This document shows positions 28,496-37,001 of a stretch of 64,000 nucleotides of DNA, in pieces (position 1 is the stretch's first letter; every line of letters begins with the position of its first letter). Source of the stretch: an uncultured Clostridia bacterium (GTDB taxonomy: Bacteria > Bacillota > Clostridia > UBA1381). The position numbers were made by a program, and so were the translations under genes. The stretch covers positions 13,122-77,121 of the forward strand of contig CAJTPP010000002.1 of the NCBI GenBank assembly GCA_910578235.1, written 5' to 3'. A model generated the notes under the pieces. It searched no databases, had not been told where the DNA came from, and saw nothing but the letters and a program-made list of their open reading frames with translations.

Positions 28496-28930
28496 TTAAT
28501 TTTTGTCTTTAAGCAAATCGCGTATTTCGGCGAGAAGCTCCTCCTGCGTAGGCGCCGGAGGATCAGTTTCGGGAATATCAACTTTTTTTGATACTTTGTC
28601 ACGCATAGTATTTATAGCTTTTACAACGCAAAATATAACAAACGCTATCAGCAAAAAGTTAATTACCGCGCCCAAAAACGAACCGATTTTAATATCTGTT
28701 CCGGGGATAATCCAGTTTGTCATAGAAAGCAGACTGTCTGAGGCTCCTCCTGTGACAGACGCGGCTTCTGTTTTGAAAATTTTTGTTATTAACGCTATAG
28801 ACGGGTTAATAACATCCTGGACAAGTGAGTTTACAATTGCTGTAAATGCTCCTCCGACAACTACTCCGACAGCCATGTCCACCGCGTTGCCTTTGGCGAT
28901 AAATTCTTTAAACTCGTCAAAAAATTTCAT
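28496..28930 (-). CDS. mscL: Large-conductance mechanosensitive channel
   Basis: The 144-residue protein matches MscL: an N-terminal amphipathic helix (FFDEFKEFIAKGN), TM1 with the pore-lining AVGVVVGGAF motif, a periplasmic-side loop, TM2 (about 80-105) and a C-terminal helical bundle. It releases osmolytes on hypo-osmotic shock. It starts 14 bp after the glyQS stop and is probably cotranscribed. Confidence 0.97.
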   Translation of the reverse strand: MKFFDEFKEFIAKGNAVDMAVGVVVGGAFTAIVNSLVQDVINPSIALITKIFKTEAASVTGGASDSLLSMTNWIIPGTDIKIGSFLGAVINFLLIAFVIFCVVKAINTMRDKVSKKVDIPETDPPAPTQEELLAEIRDLLKDKN

Positions 28931-28944
28931 TTTATGCCAACCCC

Positions 28945-30336
28945 CTAAAAGGACATATTTTTTTCAAGGAACGCTTCAAGCTCGTTAATTTTAATTCTCT
29001 GCTGCTCCATTGTGTCTCTGTCACGTACTGTGACAGCATTATCCTCAAGTGAGTCAAAGTCGAAGGTAATACAATACGGCGTGCCGATTTCATCCTGTCT
29101 GCGGTAACGCTTGCCTATTGAGCCGGCGTTATCATATTCGCAGCTGAATTTCTTTGAAAGCTGTTCATATACGGCGGTTGCGCCCTCGTCCAGCTTCTTT
29201 GACAGCGGAAGTATTGCCGCTTTGACAGGTGCAAGAGCAGGATGAAGATGCATAACAATCCTTGTGTCGCCGCCTTCAAGCTCCTCCTCGTCATATGCTT
29301 CTACAAGGAATGCGAGCGCGACTCTGTCCGCGCCGAGTGACGGTTCAATACAATACGGAACATATTTTTCGTTTGTGACAGGATCCATGTATTCCATATT
29401 CTCGCCGCTGTGCTCCATGTGCTGTTTCAAGTCGTAGTCTGTTCTGTCCGCTATACCCCACAGTTCGCCCCAGCCGAACGGGAATACAAATTCAATGTCC
29501 GAGGTCGCGTTTGAATAGAACGCAAGCTCCTCGGGCGAGTGGTCGCGGAAACGAAGATTTTCTTCCTTAATGCCGAGATTTAAAAGGAAATCCATACAAT
29601 ACTTTTTCCAGTACGCGTGCCATTTAAGATCGGTGCCCGGAGCGCAGAAAAATTCGAGCTCCATCTGTTCAAATTCTCGTATTCTGAAAATAAAGTTACC
29701 GGGGGTAATTTCGTTTCTGAACGATTTACCTATTTGTCCGATACCAAACGGTACCTTTTTGCGGCTGGTACGCTGAACATTTTTGAAATTTACAAATATG
29801 CCCTGCGCAGTTTCGGGACGAAGATATACAACGGACGACGAGTCCTCGGTAACGCCCTGAAATGTTTTGAACATCAGGTTAAACTCGCGTATATCAGTAT
29901 AATTGTGTTTACCGCATTTCGGACATACAATATCATGCTCATTTATATACTCTACCATCTTTTCCTTGCTCCAGCCGTCAACGGTGATATCCTCGCCGTT
30001 TTCGTGCGCAAAGTCCTCAATAAGCTTGTCTGCTCTGTGACGTGATTTACATTCCTTACAGTCCATAAGGGGATCGGAAAAACCGCCCACGTGTCCGGAC
30101 GCAACCCATACCTCGGGGTTCATCAGAATGGCGCAGTCCAGACCAACATTGTATTTAGACTCCTGTATAAATTTTTTCCACCATGCTTTTTTGACGTTGT
30201 TTTTAAACTCTACGCCAAGCGGGCCGTAGTCCCATGAATTGGCGAGTCCGCCGTATATTTCGCTGCCCGGATACACATATCCTCTTCCCTTACAGAGCGC
30301 AACGATTTTGTCCATTGTTTTATCCGCGTTTTTCAT
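28945..30336 (-). CDS. glyQS: Glycyl-tRNA synthetase, single-chain (alpha2) type
   Basis: The 463-residue class II synthetase shows motif 2 ([20 protein letters not shown]), motif 3 with GLG-like [11 protein letters not shown], and the family-specific start [15 protein letters not shown]. It charges tRNA-Gly. The ATG at 30336 is preferred; a TTG at 30360 would add eight residues. No T-box (no TGG.ACC antiterminator motif) is found in the short leader. A consensus promoter lies 42 bp upstream of the ATG. Confidence 0.96.
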   Translation of the reverse strand: MKNADKTMDKIVALCKGRGYVYPGSEIYGGLANSWDYGPLGVEFKNNVKKAWWKKFIQESKYNVGLDCAILMNPEVWVASGHVGGFSDPLMDCKECKSRHRADKLIEDFAHENGEDITVDGWSKEKMVEYINEHDIVCPKCGKHNYTDIREFNLMFKTFQGVTEDSSSVVYLRPETAQGIFVNFKNVQRTSRKKVPFGIGQIGKSFRNEITPGNFIFRIREFEQMELEFFCAPGTDLKWHAYWKKYCMDFLLNLGIKEENLRFRDHSPEELAFYSNATSDIEFVFPFGWGELWGIADRTDYDLKQHMEHSGENMEYMDPVTNEKYVPYCIEPSLGADRVALAFLVEAYDEEELEGGDTRIVMHLHPALAPVKAAILPLSKKLDEGATAVYEQLSKKFSCEYDNAGSIGKRYRRQDEIGTPYCITFDFDSLEDNAVTVRDRDTMEQQRIKINELEAFLEKNMSF

Positions 30337-30377
30337 AGCTAAAATATTCAGTCCTTTCAATAATTTACATATTATAT

Positions 30378-30406
30378 AGTTTATAAAAATACAGGCTGTT
30401 TGTCAA
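30378..30406 (-). promoter_or_regulatory. Promoter of glyQS-mscL
   Basis: On the minus strand, TTGACA (30401-30406) and TAAACT (30378-30383) with a 17-bp spacer lie upstream of the glyQS ATG. Confidence 0.7.
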
Positions 30407-30705
30407 GGAATTTAGCAAAAAATGTTGACGCTGTTTTTTATTTCGTCAGGGGACATAAAAGGTTATGTAAACTATGCCGTGTTTATAAAAATATCCACGT
30501 TTAGTGTATAAAGCGGTGATAACGCGCGGAAAGGACAGGCTTTTGGGAAAATTTTCTGTCCGCGGAATGTGGATAAGTGTGTGGATAACGTGGATTTTAA
30601 CATTGCTGTAACATTGCTGTAATGTGAATTATGTAAAACGATAATGTATTTGACATATGAATAAATTTGTGGCAATATGGGTAATATAATCAGGAGGTGA
30701 TAATT
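30407..30705 (+). other. Divergent intergenic region with two DnaA-box matches
   Basis: The region between glyQS and the BFD gene holds no gene. Two exact TGTGGATAA 9-mers (reverse complement of TTATCCACA) occur at 30568-30576 and 30580-30588, plus partial matches nearby. A tandem 11-mer AACATTGCTGT follows at about 30599-30620. A TTGACA at 30649 with CAATAT (18-bp spacer) is a possible promoter for the plus-strand gene. Confidence 0.4.
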
Positions 30706-30888
30706 ATGCAGGATGAAAAAATAGTATGTAACTGTACGGGCGTAACGATAGGCGACATACGCGAGGCGATAAACAAGGGCGCTGCCAGTTTTGACGAGGT
30801 TCAGGAAATGACGGGCGTTTCAAGTGTGTGCGGCGCGTGCCTTGAGTATGCGGAGAATGTTGTCAAGGAGATTCTCAGCGAAAAATAA
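30706..30888 (+). CDS. BFD-like [2Fe-2S]-binding protein
   Basis: The 60-residue protein is a stand-alone BFD domain with cluster ligands CNC near residue 8 and CGAC near residue 46. BFD domains occur in bacterioferritin-associated ferredoxin, NAD(P)H nitrite reductase and similar oxidoreductases, where they bind one [2Fe-2S] cluster. AGGAGG lies eight bases before ATG 30706. The partner protein is unknown; no bacterioferritin gene is nearby. Confidence 0.88.
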   Translation: MQDEKIVCNCTGVTIGDIREAINKGAASFDEVQEMTGVSSVCGACLEYAENVVKEILSEK

Positions 30889-31010
30889 AAAACGCCAACA
30901 GACATCGGGAATTTGGGGCGGATTTTACGGAAATAAATTCACAGATACATGCGGGAGTTTACTGACGCAATAAGGCGTTTGCAAGATCCGGCCAAATTCC
31001 GGCAGTCCGG

Positions 31011-31037
31011 CGCGGACATATAGTCCGCGTTTTTTTT
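31011..31037 (+). terminator. Rho-independent terminator after BFD gene
   Basis: A 7-bp GC stem (31011-31017 with 31023-31029) with loop ATATA is followed by eight T residues. Confidence 0.9.
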
Positions 31038-31038
31038 A

Positions 31039-31068
31039 TTGGACAAAACATTAAATGTATGATAGAAT
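31039..31068 (+). promoter_or_regulatory. Promoter of the GTPase-nuclease fusion gene
   Basis: TTGGAC (31039-31044) and TAGAAT (31063-31068) with an 18-bp spacer start right after the terminator T-run, 35 bp before the ATG. Confidence 0.65.
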
Positions 31069-31103
31069 AATTTAAATAAGATATAAGACGGGGCAGACGA
31101 AAT

Positions 31104-33668
31104 ATGAACAGACTTGTAATTGGAATACTGGCGCATGTTGACTCGGGAAAAACGACTCTTTCCGAGGCTATGCTGTACACTGCGGGGGAACTGCGTTCTC
31201 TGGGCAGAGTCGATCATGGCGATGCGTTTCTTGATACAAACAAAATTGAGCGTGACAGGGGGATTACGATTTTTTCAAAGCAGGCGGTTATGCGTTTCGG
31301 CGATACGGAATTCACATTGCTTGATACGCCCGGACATGTGGATTTTTCAACTGAAATGGAGCGGACGCTAAATGTGCTTGATTATGCTATACTTGTTGTG
31401 AGCGCTTCTGACGGCGTTCAAAATCACACGGAGACGCTCTGGAGGCTTTTGAAGCGTTATAATGTGCCGGTATTTATATTTGTAAATAAAACAGATTTAA
31501 ACAGCGATAAAAAATCCGTCATGAGTGAGCTTAAATATCGTTTTGGAGACGGATGTATTGATTTCAGCGCGGGCAGAAAAGATGATGATTTTCTCGACGC
31601 GCTTTCAATGTGTGATGAAAATATAATGAATACATTTCTGGAAAGCGGAAATGTAAAGACGGAGGATATACGCAATGCTATTGTGCAGCGCGGGGTGTTT
31701 CCGTGTTTTTTCGGATCAGCGCTTAAAACAGAGGGTGTTAGCGAGTTTATGGAGGGACTTGCGTTGTATACGAGACGCGCTATATATGATGACATATTTG
31801 GCGCTCAGGTGTTTAAGATATCGCAGGATGACGGCTCTCGTCTTACTCATATGAAAATTACGGGCGGAAGTCTGAAAGTTAAGACTCAGCTTAAGGGAAA
31901 TAAGAAAAACGAATGGAGCGAAAAGGTAAATCAGATACGCGTCTATTCCGGAGAAAAGTATAAGATTGTTAATGAAGCTCTTCCCGGCATGGTATGCGCG
32001 GTGACGGGATTGACTGTAACATATCCGGGCGAGGGTATAGGCAGCGCGCCTGACGCGAAAGCGGCTGTGCTGGAAAGCGTGCTTACCTATAAAATAGAGC
32101 TGCCAGATGATATTGACGCGCATACCGCGCTTGATTTGCTGCGTCAGCTTGAGGAGGAGGATCCTCAGCTTCATATAATATGGAATGAACAGCTTAGAGA
32201 AATACACACACAGGTAATGGGAGAGGTACAGCTTGAAGTTTTAAGACGCGTTATAGCTGACCGTTTTGGATTTGACGTGGAATTTACCCATGGCTCGATC
32301 GCGTATAAGGAAACGATAGCCGCGCCTGTGGAGGGTGTTGGACATTATGAGCCGCTGCGTCACTATGCGGAGGTGCATTTGCTTATGGAGCCTGCCGAAA
32401 GAGGCAGCGGGATGCATTTCTCATCGCAGTGTGGTGAAGATAGTCTTGACCGCAACTGGCAGAGACTTATTTTGACGCATTTGAAAGAGAAAGCGCATAT
32501 AGGAGTGCTGACAGGCTCGCCTGTAACAGATATAAAAATAACGCTTGTGGCTGGGCGCGCGCATCAGAAGCATACGGAAGGCGGCGACTTCCGCCAGGCA
32601 ACATACCGCGCTGTGAGACAGGGCCTGAAAATGGCTGAGAGTGTTCTTCTTGAACCGTATTATGAATTTCACCTGGAGGTGCCGACAGAAAATGTGGGAC
32701 GCGCGATGACAGATATTACTCAGATGGGAGGCGCGTTTTCTCAGCCTGAAACATTTGGTGACATGACAGTGATTTCGGGCAGCGCGCCTGTTGCGGCAAT
32801 GCGTGATTATAACAAGGAAGTAATCAGCTATACAAGCGGCCGCGGACGTCTCAACTGTATTTTGAGCGGATATGAGCCTTGTCATGACGCTGAGAGAGTT
32901 ATAGAAGAAACAGGATATAATTTTGATACGGATATTGAAAATCCGGCTGATTCTGTGTTTTGTTCACATGGCGCGGGCTTTGTTGTTAAGTGGGACAAAG
33001 TATATGATTATATGCATCTGGACGGTCTTAGTTTCGATGCGGGGGATGATGACGATACAGAGGAAACTGTACGCGGAAGAGCGGAAAATTATCTTGATAT
33101 GGTAGCTGACGATAACGAGCTTATGCAGATTTTCGAGCGTACCTATGGGAAGGTAACGAGCAGAACGGGATCATATGCTGTCAGAAAGACTGTCTCCCCG
33201 AAGAAGAAATACGGCAGGGCAAAGCCGCTGCCGCAGGGGGACGAGTATTTGCTTGTTGACGGATATAATATAATATTTGCATGGGACGAGCTGAAAGAGC
33301 TTGCGAAAAGCGGACTGAATATGGCGCGCGACAGATTGATTGATATTTTGTGCAATTACTGCGGTTTTTGCAGATGTAAGCTGATACTGGTATTTGACGC
33401 GTATAAAGTCAAGGGCGGTATGGGAAGCGTGGAAAAAATACACAATATCAATGTGGTATATACGAAGGAGGCGGAAACCGCCGATATGTATATCGAGAAA
33501 ACAACGCATGAGCTTGGCAAAAAGCACCGTGTGCGCGTGGCGACGTCCGACAGTCTTGAACAGATTATTATTCTCGGAAACGGTGCGGTAAGAGTGTCCG
33601 CTGATGAATTTTACAAGGAAGTAAAGGATGCGGAAAAAGCGATTATGGAAATAATTTCAGGGAGGTAA
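31104..33668 (+). CDS. Tet(M)-like ribosomal GTPase fused to Rae1/YacP NYN nuclease
   Basis: The 854-residue protein is about 215 residues longer than Tet(M)/Tet(O). Residues 1-650 follow the ribosomal-protection GTPase plan: G1 AHVDSGKTT (10-18), G3 DTPGH (74-78), G4 NKTD (128-131), then EF-G-like domains II-V. After a linker (about 655-712) comes an NYN domain (about 715-850) strongly like Rae1/YacP: VDGYNIIFAW, VFDAYKVKGG, TKEAETAD and VATSD, with the acidic set Asp719, Asp765, Asp794 and Asp816. Rae1 is a ribosome-dependent endonuclease that cuts mRNA in the A site. A GTPase that enters the A site joined to such a nuclease suggests a ribosome-rescue or mRNA-surveillance role; tetracycline resistance is an alternative. 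radA follows 41 bp downstream. Confidence 0.92.
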   Translation: MNRLVIGILAHVDSGKTTLSEAMLYTAGELRSLGRVDHGDAFLDTNKIERDRGITIFSKQAVMRFGDTEFTLLDTPGHVDFSTEMERTLNVLDYAILVVSASDGVQNHTETLWRLLKRYNVPVFIFVNKTDLNSDKKSVMSELKYRFGDGCIDFSAGRKDDDFLDALSMCDENIMNTFLESGNVKTEDIRNAIVQRGVFPCFFGSALKTEGVSEFMEGLALYTRRAIYDDIFGAQVFKISQDDGSRLTHMKITGGSLKVKTQLKGNKKNEWSEKVNQIRVYSGEKYKIVNEALPGMVCAVTGLTVTYPGEGIGSAPDAKAAVLESVLTYKIELPDDIDAHTALDLLRQLEEEDPQLHIIWNEQLREIHTQVMGEVQLEVLRRVIADRFGFDVEFTHGSIAYKETIAAPVEGVGHYEPLRHYAEVHLLMEPAERGSGMHFSSQCGEDSLDRNWQRLILTHLKEKAHIGVLTGSPVTDIKITLVAGRAHQKHTEGGDFRQATYRAVRQGLKMAESVLLEPYYEFHLEVPTENVGRAMTDITQMGGAFSQPETFGDMTVISGSAPVAAMRDYNKEVISYTSGRGRLNCILSGYEPCHDAERVIEETGYNFDTDIENPADSVFCSHGAGFVVKWDKVYDYMHLDGLSFDAGDDDDTEETVRGRAENYLDMVADDNELMQIFERTYGKVTSRTGSYAVRKTVSPKKKYGRAKPLPQGDEYLLVDGYNIIFAWDELKELAKSGLNMARDRLIDILCNYCGFCRCKLILVFDAYKVKGGMGSVEKIHNINVVYTKEAETADMYIEKTTHELGKKHRVRVATSDSLEQIIILGNGAVRVSADEFYKEVKDAEKAIMEIISGR

Positions 33669-33709
33669 TTTTGTTTATCTTCCTGTAAAGAAATTTAAGG
33701 GGAACGGTT

Positions 33710-35086
33710 ATGAAATCAAAAACAACGTATATATGTAATGAGTGCGGTTATAAGTCGCCTAAATGGCTGGGCAAATGCCCTGGGTGTAACAGCTGGAATA
33801 CAATGGAGGAAACGCTTGTTACACCTGAAAAAAAAACATCAGCTACAAAGTCGCTTGTCAGGGAAAGCACAGTGAGCGCGCGTATGCCAAAGAAAATCGG
33901 CGAGGTAAAAATCGGTTATGAAACACGGTATAATACAGGACTGCGGGAGCTTGACCGAGTTCTGGGAGGAGGACTGGTGGAAGGCTCGCTTATACTTGTC
34001 GGCGGTGATCCCGGTATCGGAAAATCTACGTTGCTTTTACAGATATGCGAGAAAATGGGCGAGGAAAAGAAAATACTGTATGTTTCGGGAGAAGAGTCTG
34101 AAGGACAAATAAAGCTGAGAGCGGAGCGTCTCGGCGTGACTACGGGAAATCTGTATCTTATTTCGGAAACAGATGTCGAGCTGATTATTGAGTGTATAAA
34201 CGAAGTGAAGCCTGATATAGTTATAATTGACTCAATACAGACAATGAACAGAGAGGACATTGCTTCAGCGGCGGGAAGCGTGCCGCAGGTGCGGGAAGCG
34301 ACGAACGCGTTTATGCACGTGGCAAAGGCTATGGGGATAGCCATGTTTATTGTCGGACATGTCACTAAGGAGGGAGCTATAGCGGGACCGAGAGTGCTGG
34401 AGCATATGGTTGACTGTGTTCTGTACTTTGAAGGCGACAGACAGCTTACGTTCAGAATACTGAGAGCGGTAAAAAACCGTTTCGGTTCGACCAATGAAAT
34501 CGGCGTGTTTGAAATGTGCGACACGGGACTGCGGGAGGTAGATAATCCGTCGATGATGCTGCTTGAAGGAAGAAATACGGATATATCAGGCAGCGCGATT
34601 GTATGTGCGATGGAGGGGAGCCGCGGCGTTATGGCGGAAATACAGGCGCTTGTCACGCCGACCGGTTTTGGAAATCCAAGACGCATGTCAAACGGAATTG
34701 ACCAGTACCGCACGCTGCTGCTTATAGCGGTGCTGGAAAAACGCGCGAGAATGAATTTGTCGAATTCGGATGTTTATATTAATGTGGCGGGCGGGCTGAG
34801 AATTGATGAAACTGCCGTTGATCTGGGCGTATGCGCCGCAATTGCGACAAGTCAGGCTGACATACCGCTGCCGCCTGATATGATTTTTATAGGCGAAGTG
34901 GGACTGGGAGGTGAGCTTCGCGGTGTCTCACAGCTCGAAAAGCGTATAAGCGAGGCGGCTAAACTTGGCTTTAAGTCGGCCATAGTGCCTAAACAATCGC
35001 TGAAAGGCGTAAGAGTTCCTGACGGCTTTGCGGCATATGGTATAAGAACAGTAAGTGAAATGATAAATATGCTAAGGCGCAAATAG
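33710..35086 (+). CDS. radA: DNA repair protein RadA (Sms)
   Basis: The 458-residue protein has the N-terminal zinc finger (CNECG ... CPGC), a RecA-like ATPase with Walker A GGDPGIGKST, the RadA-specific KNRFGSTNEIG motif, and a C-terminal Lon-protease-like domain without the protease residues. RadA is a hexameric helicase that drives branch migration in recombinational repair. AAGGGG precedes the ATG. It follows the GTPase-nuclease gene closely and may share its transcript. Confidence 0.97.
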   Translation: MKSKTTYICNECGYKSPKWLGKCPGCNSWNTMEETLVTPEKKTSATKSLVRESTVSARMPKKIGEVKIGYETRYNTGLRELDRVLGGGLVEGSLILVGGDPGIGKSTLLLQICEKMGEEKKILYVSGEESEGQIKLRAERLGVTTGNLYLISETDVELIIECINEVKPDIVIIDSIQTMNREDIASAAGSVPQVREATNAFMHVAKAMGIAMFIVGHVTKEGAIAGPRVLEHMVDCVLYFEGDRQLTFRILRAVKNRFGSTNEIGVFEMCDTGLREVDNPSMMLLEGRNTDISGSAIVCAMEGSRGVMAEIQALVTPTGFGNPRRMSNGIDQYRTLLLIAVLEKRARMNLSNSDVYINVAGGLRIDETAVDLGVCAAIATSQADIPLPPDMIFIGEVGLGGELRGVSQLEKRISEAAKLGFKSAIVPKQSLKGVRVPDGFAAYGIRTVSEMINMLRRK

Positions 35087-35182
35087 TTGACAATCGGAGA
35101 GATTTATATTATAATTCAATAAGGGACTTGTCCCATGATTGAATTGCTAATACAATCATAACATATAAAGGGGTTGTCGGCA

Positions 35183-35650
35183 GTGGAGGAAAAAAGAACC
35201 GGGGGCGGAAAAGAATTTGTTTTTTCGGTTATATGGGCGGTAATATTGCTTTGTATCGGAAGAGTAATAACAAATCTGCTCGAGAATTATAAAATAATCG
35301 GCATGATTATAACAATAATTATGTTTTGTGTTCTCGGCTTTTTTGTGCTGACGCGCTACAGCGCGGTATACACCTTCACATTTAAGGATGACAGACTGCG
35401 TGTAAACAGAAGTATAGGACATAGAAATAAAGAGGTTGATTTTGCCGTGTCCGAGATAGAGTCGGTGACAAGATCAAAACCGGAAAACGCGCCGAAAACA
35501 ACAGTAGTAATGCGTGCAAGCGTTTTCACGGCAAAAAATCTTTGGTATATCATATATGAAAAAAACAGGATACGCACACTGCTTATATGCGATATGTCAA
35601 AAAATATGGCTGACAGGCTGAAAAGCAGAACAAAAAATGTAAAGGCATAA
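35183..35650 (+). CDS. Small membrane protein with PH-like domain
   Basis: The 155-residue protein (GTG start after AAAGGGG; a TTG at 35174 is too close to the RBS) has two membrane segments near residues 13-32 and 38-58, then a beta-rich cytoplasmic part (YTFTFKDDRLRVNR onwards) resembling bacterial PH domains. I do not recognise a named family. It sits between radA and ricT. Confidence 0.75.
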   Translation: MEEKRTGGGKEFVFSVIWAVILLCIGRVITNLLENYKIIGMIITIIMFCVLGFFVLTRYSAVYTFTFKDDRLRVNRSIGHRNKEVDFAVSEIESVTRSKPENAPKTTVVMRASVFTAKNLWYIIYEKNRIRTLLICDMSKNMADRLKSRTKNVKA

Positions 35651-35668
35651 CAGAGAGGTTTAGATAAT

Positions 35669-36520
35669 ATGATTAATGTTATAGGAGTACGTTTTAAACC
35701 GGCGGGAAAGACGTACTATTTTGATCCGTTGGATTTTGAGATAGAACCGGGCGAGCACGTTATTGTTGAGACGAGCAGAGGTATTGAATACGGAACGGTC
35801 GTGCTTGGCAGAAGACCTATTGATGATGAACAGTTCCAAAAAACCATAAAGGGAGTTGTCCGTATCGCCACGGAGGAGGATACGGAAAAATATAAGCAGA
35901 ATAAACAGCTGGCGAAGGATGCCTATAAAATCTGTTTTGATAAAATACAGGAGCATGGTCTGGCAATGAAGCTGGTAGAGGTGGAATATACCTTTGACGG
36001 CAATAAAATATTATTCTATTTTACGGCAGACGGGAGAATTGATTTCCGTGAGCTGGTAAAGGATCTTGCGGTGATATTTAAGACCAGGATAGAACTGCGC
36101 CAGATAGGTGTGCGTGACGAGGCTAAAACCCTCGGAAGTATCGGCATATGCGGAAAGGATCTTTGTTGCAGCCAGTTTCTTGAAGAATTTGTTCCGGTTT
36201 CTATCAAAATGGCTAAGGAACAGGGACTTTCTCTTAATCCGTCTAAAATTTCCGGAGCCTGTGGCAGACTTATGTGCTGTCTGAAATACGAGCAGGATAC
36301 CTATGAGGAGATACATAAGATTACACCGAGACAGGGCGCGCTTGTAAAAACGCCTGACGGTAAAGGCACAGTAGAATTTGTGAGCCTGCTCAAAGGACTT
36401 GTAAAAGTAAAACTTGATGACGAGAATGAAAAAACACTTAAGGAATTTAAGGTTTCTGACGTGAAGCCGTTGAAGCGTAACAAGAATAATGACGCTCAAA
36501 AGGAAAACAACACCGATTAA
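35669..36520 (+). CDS. ricT: PSP1-domain protein RicT (YaaT)
   Basis: The 283-residue protein has the PSP1 domain with two cysteine motifs, CGKDLCC (about 167-173) and CGRLMCC, that bind Fe-S clusters in the RicT-RicA-RicF (Y) complex. This complex guides RNase Y processing and affects biofilm and sporulation signalling in Bacillus. The C-terminal tail (KRNKNNDAQKENNTD) is charged and variable. Confidence 0.93.
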   Translation: MINVIGVRFKPAGKTYYFDPLDFEIEPGEHVIVETSRGIEYGTVVLGRRPIDDEQFQKTIKGVVRIATEEDTEKYKQNKQLAKDAYKICFDKIQEHGLAMKLVEVEYTFDGNKILFYFTADGRIDFRELVKDLAVIFKTRIELRQIGVRDEAKTLGSIGICGKDLCCSQFLEEFVPVSIKMAKEQGLSLNPSKISGACGRLMCCLKYEQDTYEEIHKITPRQGALVKTPDGKGTVEFVSLLKGLVKVKLDDENEKTLKEFKVSDVKPLKRNKNNDAQKENNTD

Positions 36521-36619
36521 AATTTTCTAAAAACTATTGAAGAATAATTATTTTTATGTTACAATAAATAGAGATTGACGTTTGGATAAACGTAAGTAAA
36601 TTTGGGGAGGTGTATTTCA

Positions 36620-36790
36620 ATGGCATATAAAATTTCTGACGCTTGTATTTCCTGCGGCGCGTGCGCGGCTGAATGTCCTGTAAGCGCTATTTCAGAGGGT
36701 GATGCTAAGTATGTAATCGACGCTGATACTTGTATCGAGTGCGGCGCGTGCGCTGGCGTATGTCCTGTAGGCGCTCCTGAACAGGCGTAA
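36620..36790 (+). CDS. 2[4Fe-4S] ferredoxin
   Basis: The 56-residue clostridial-type ferredoxin has two CxxCxxCxxxCP motifs (CISCGACAAECP and CIECGACAGVCP). It carries low-potential electrons in fermentation. GGGGAGG nine bases upstream fixes the ATG at 36620. A terminator follows at once, so it is probably monocistronic. Confidence 0.97.
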   Translation: MAYKISDACISCGACAAECPVSAISEGDAKYVIDADTCIECGACAGVCPVGAPEQA

Positions 36791-36806
36791 TTAAATATGA
36801 ATGGAA

Positions 36807-36840
36807 GGGTGTTGTATTGTTTTAGTACAACACTCTTTTT
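36807..36840 (+). terminator. Terminator after ferredoxin
   Basis: A 10-bp stem (36807-36816 with 36826-36835, one wobble) is followed by five T residues. Confidence 0.88.
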
Positions 36841-36917
36841 CGTTATATAGATATTAACCGCGATTGGAAAGACGATCGCAGTTTGTGATAGTGTAGCGTG
36901 CATGAAACCAAGGGGGT

Positions 36918-36995
36918 GTTATGCCGTAGAGAGGTGAACAACGCTTTAGCGTTGTAGGCATAGAATCAAAGATTCGTTATGTCGTAGAAAGGTGA
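36918..36995 (+). repeat. Imperfect direct repeats and hairpins in the clostripain-like leader
   Basis: Two 20-mers, GTTATGCCGTAGAGAGGTGA (36918-36937) and GTTATGTCGTAGAAAGGTGA (36976-36995), differ at two positions. Each ends in an RBS-like AGGTGA; the second serves as the RBS of the next gene. Between them lie hairpins ACAACGCT/AGCGTTGT and GAATC/GATTC. Confidence 0.6.
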
Positions 36996-37001
36996 TGTAA
37001 A

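Noticed and set aside
30361..30480. Possible T-box riboswitch upstream of glyQS
   Set aside because: No TGGNACC-type antiterminator motif or specifier loop is visible and the consensus promoter leaves only a very short leader.
31104..33050. Plain acquired tetracycline-resistance gene
   Set aside because: The extra ~200 C-terminal residues with a complete NYN domain and the core-gene neighbourhood make a simple mobile tet gene unlikely, though resistance activity cannot be excluded.
33916..34713. Long open frame antisense to radA
   Set aside because: It is a shadow of the strongly conserved radA coding sequence with no RBS or recognisable product; the same applies to other antisense frames, such as those over pnp and the GH105-like gene.
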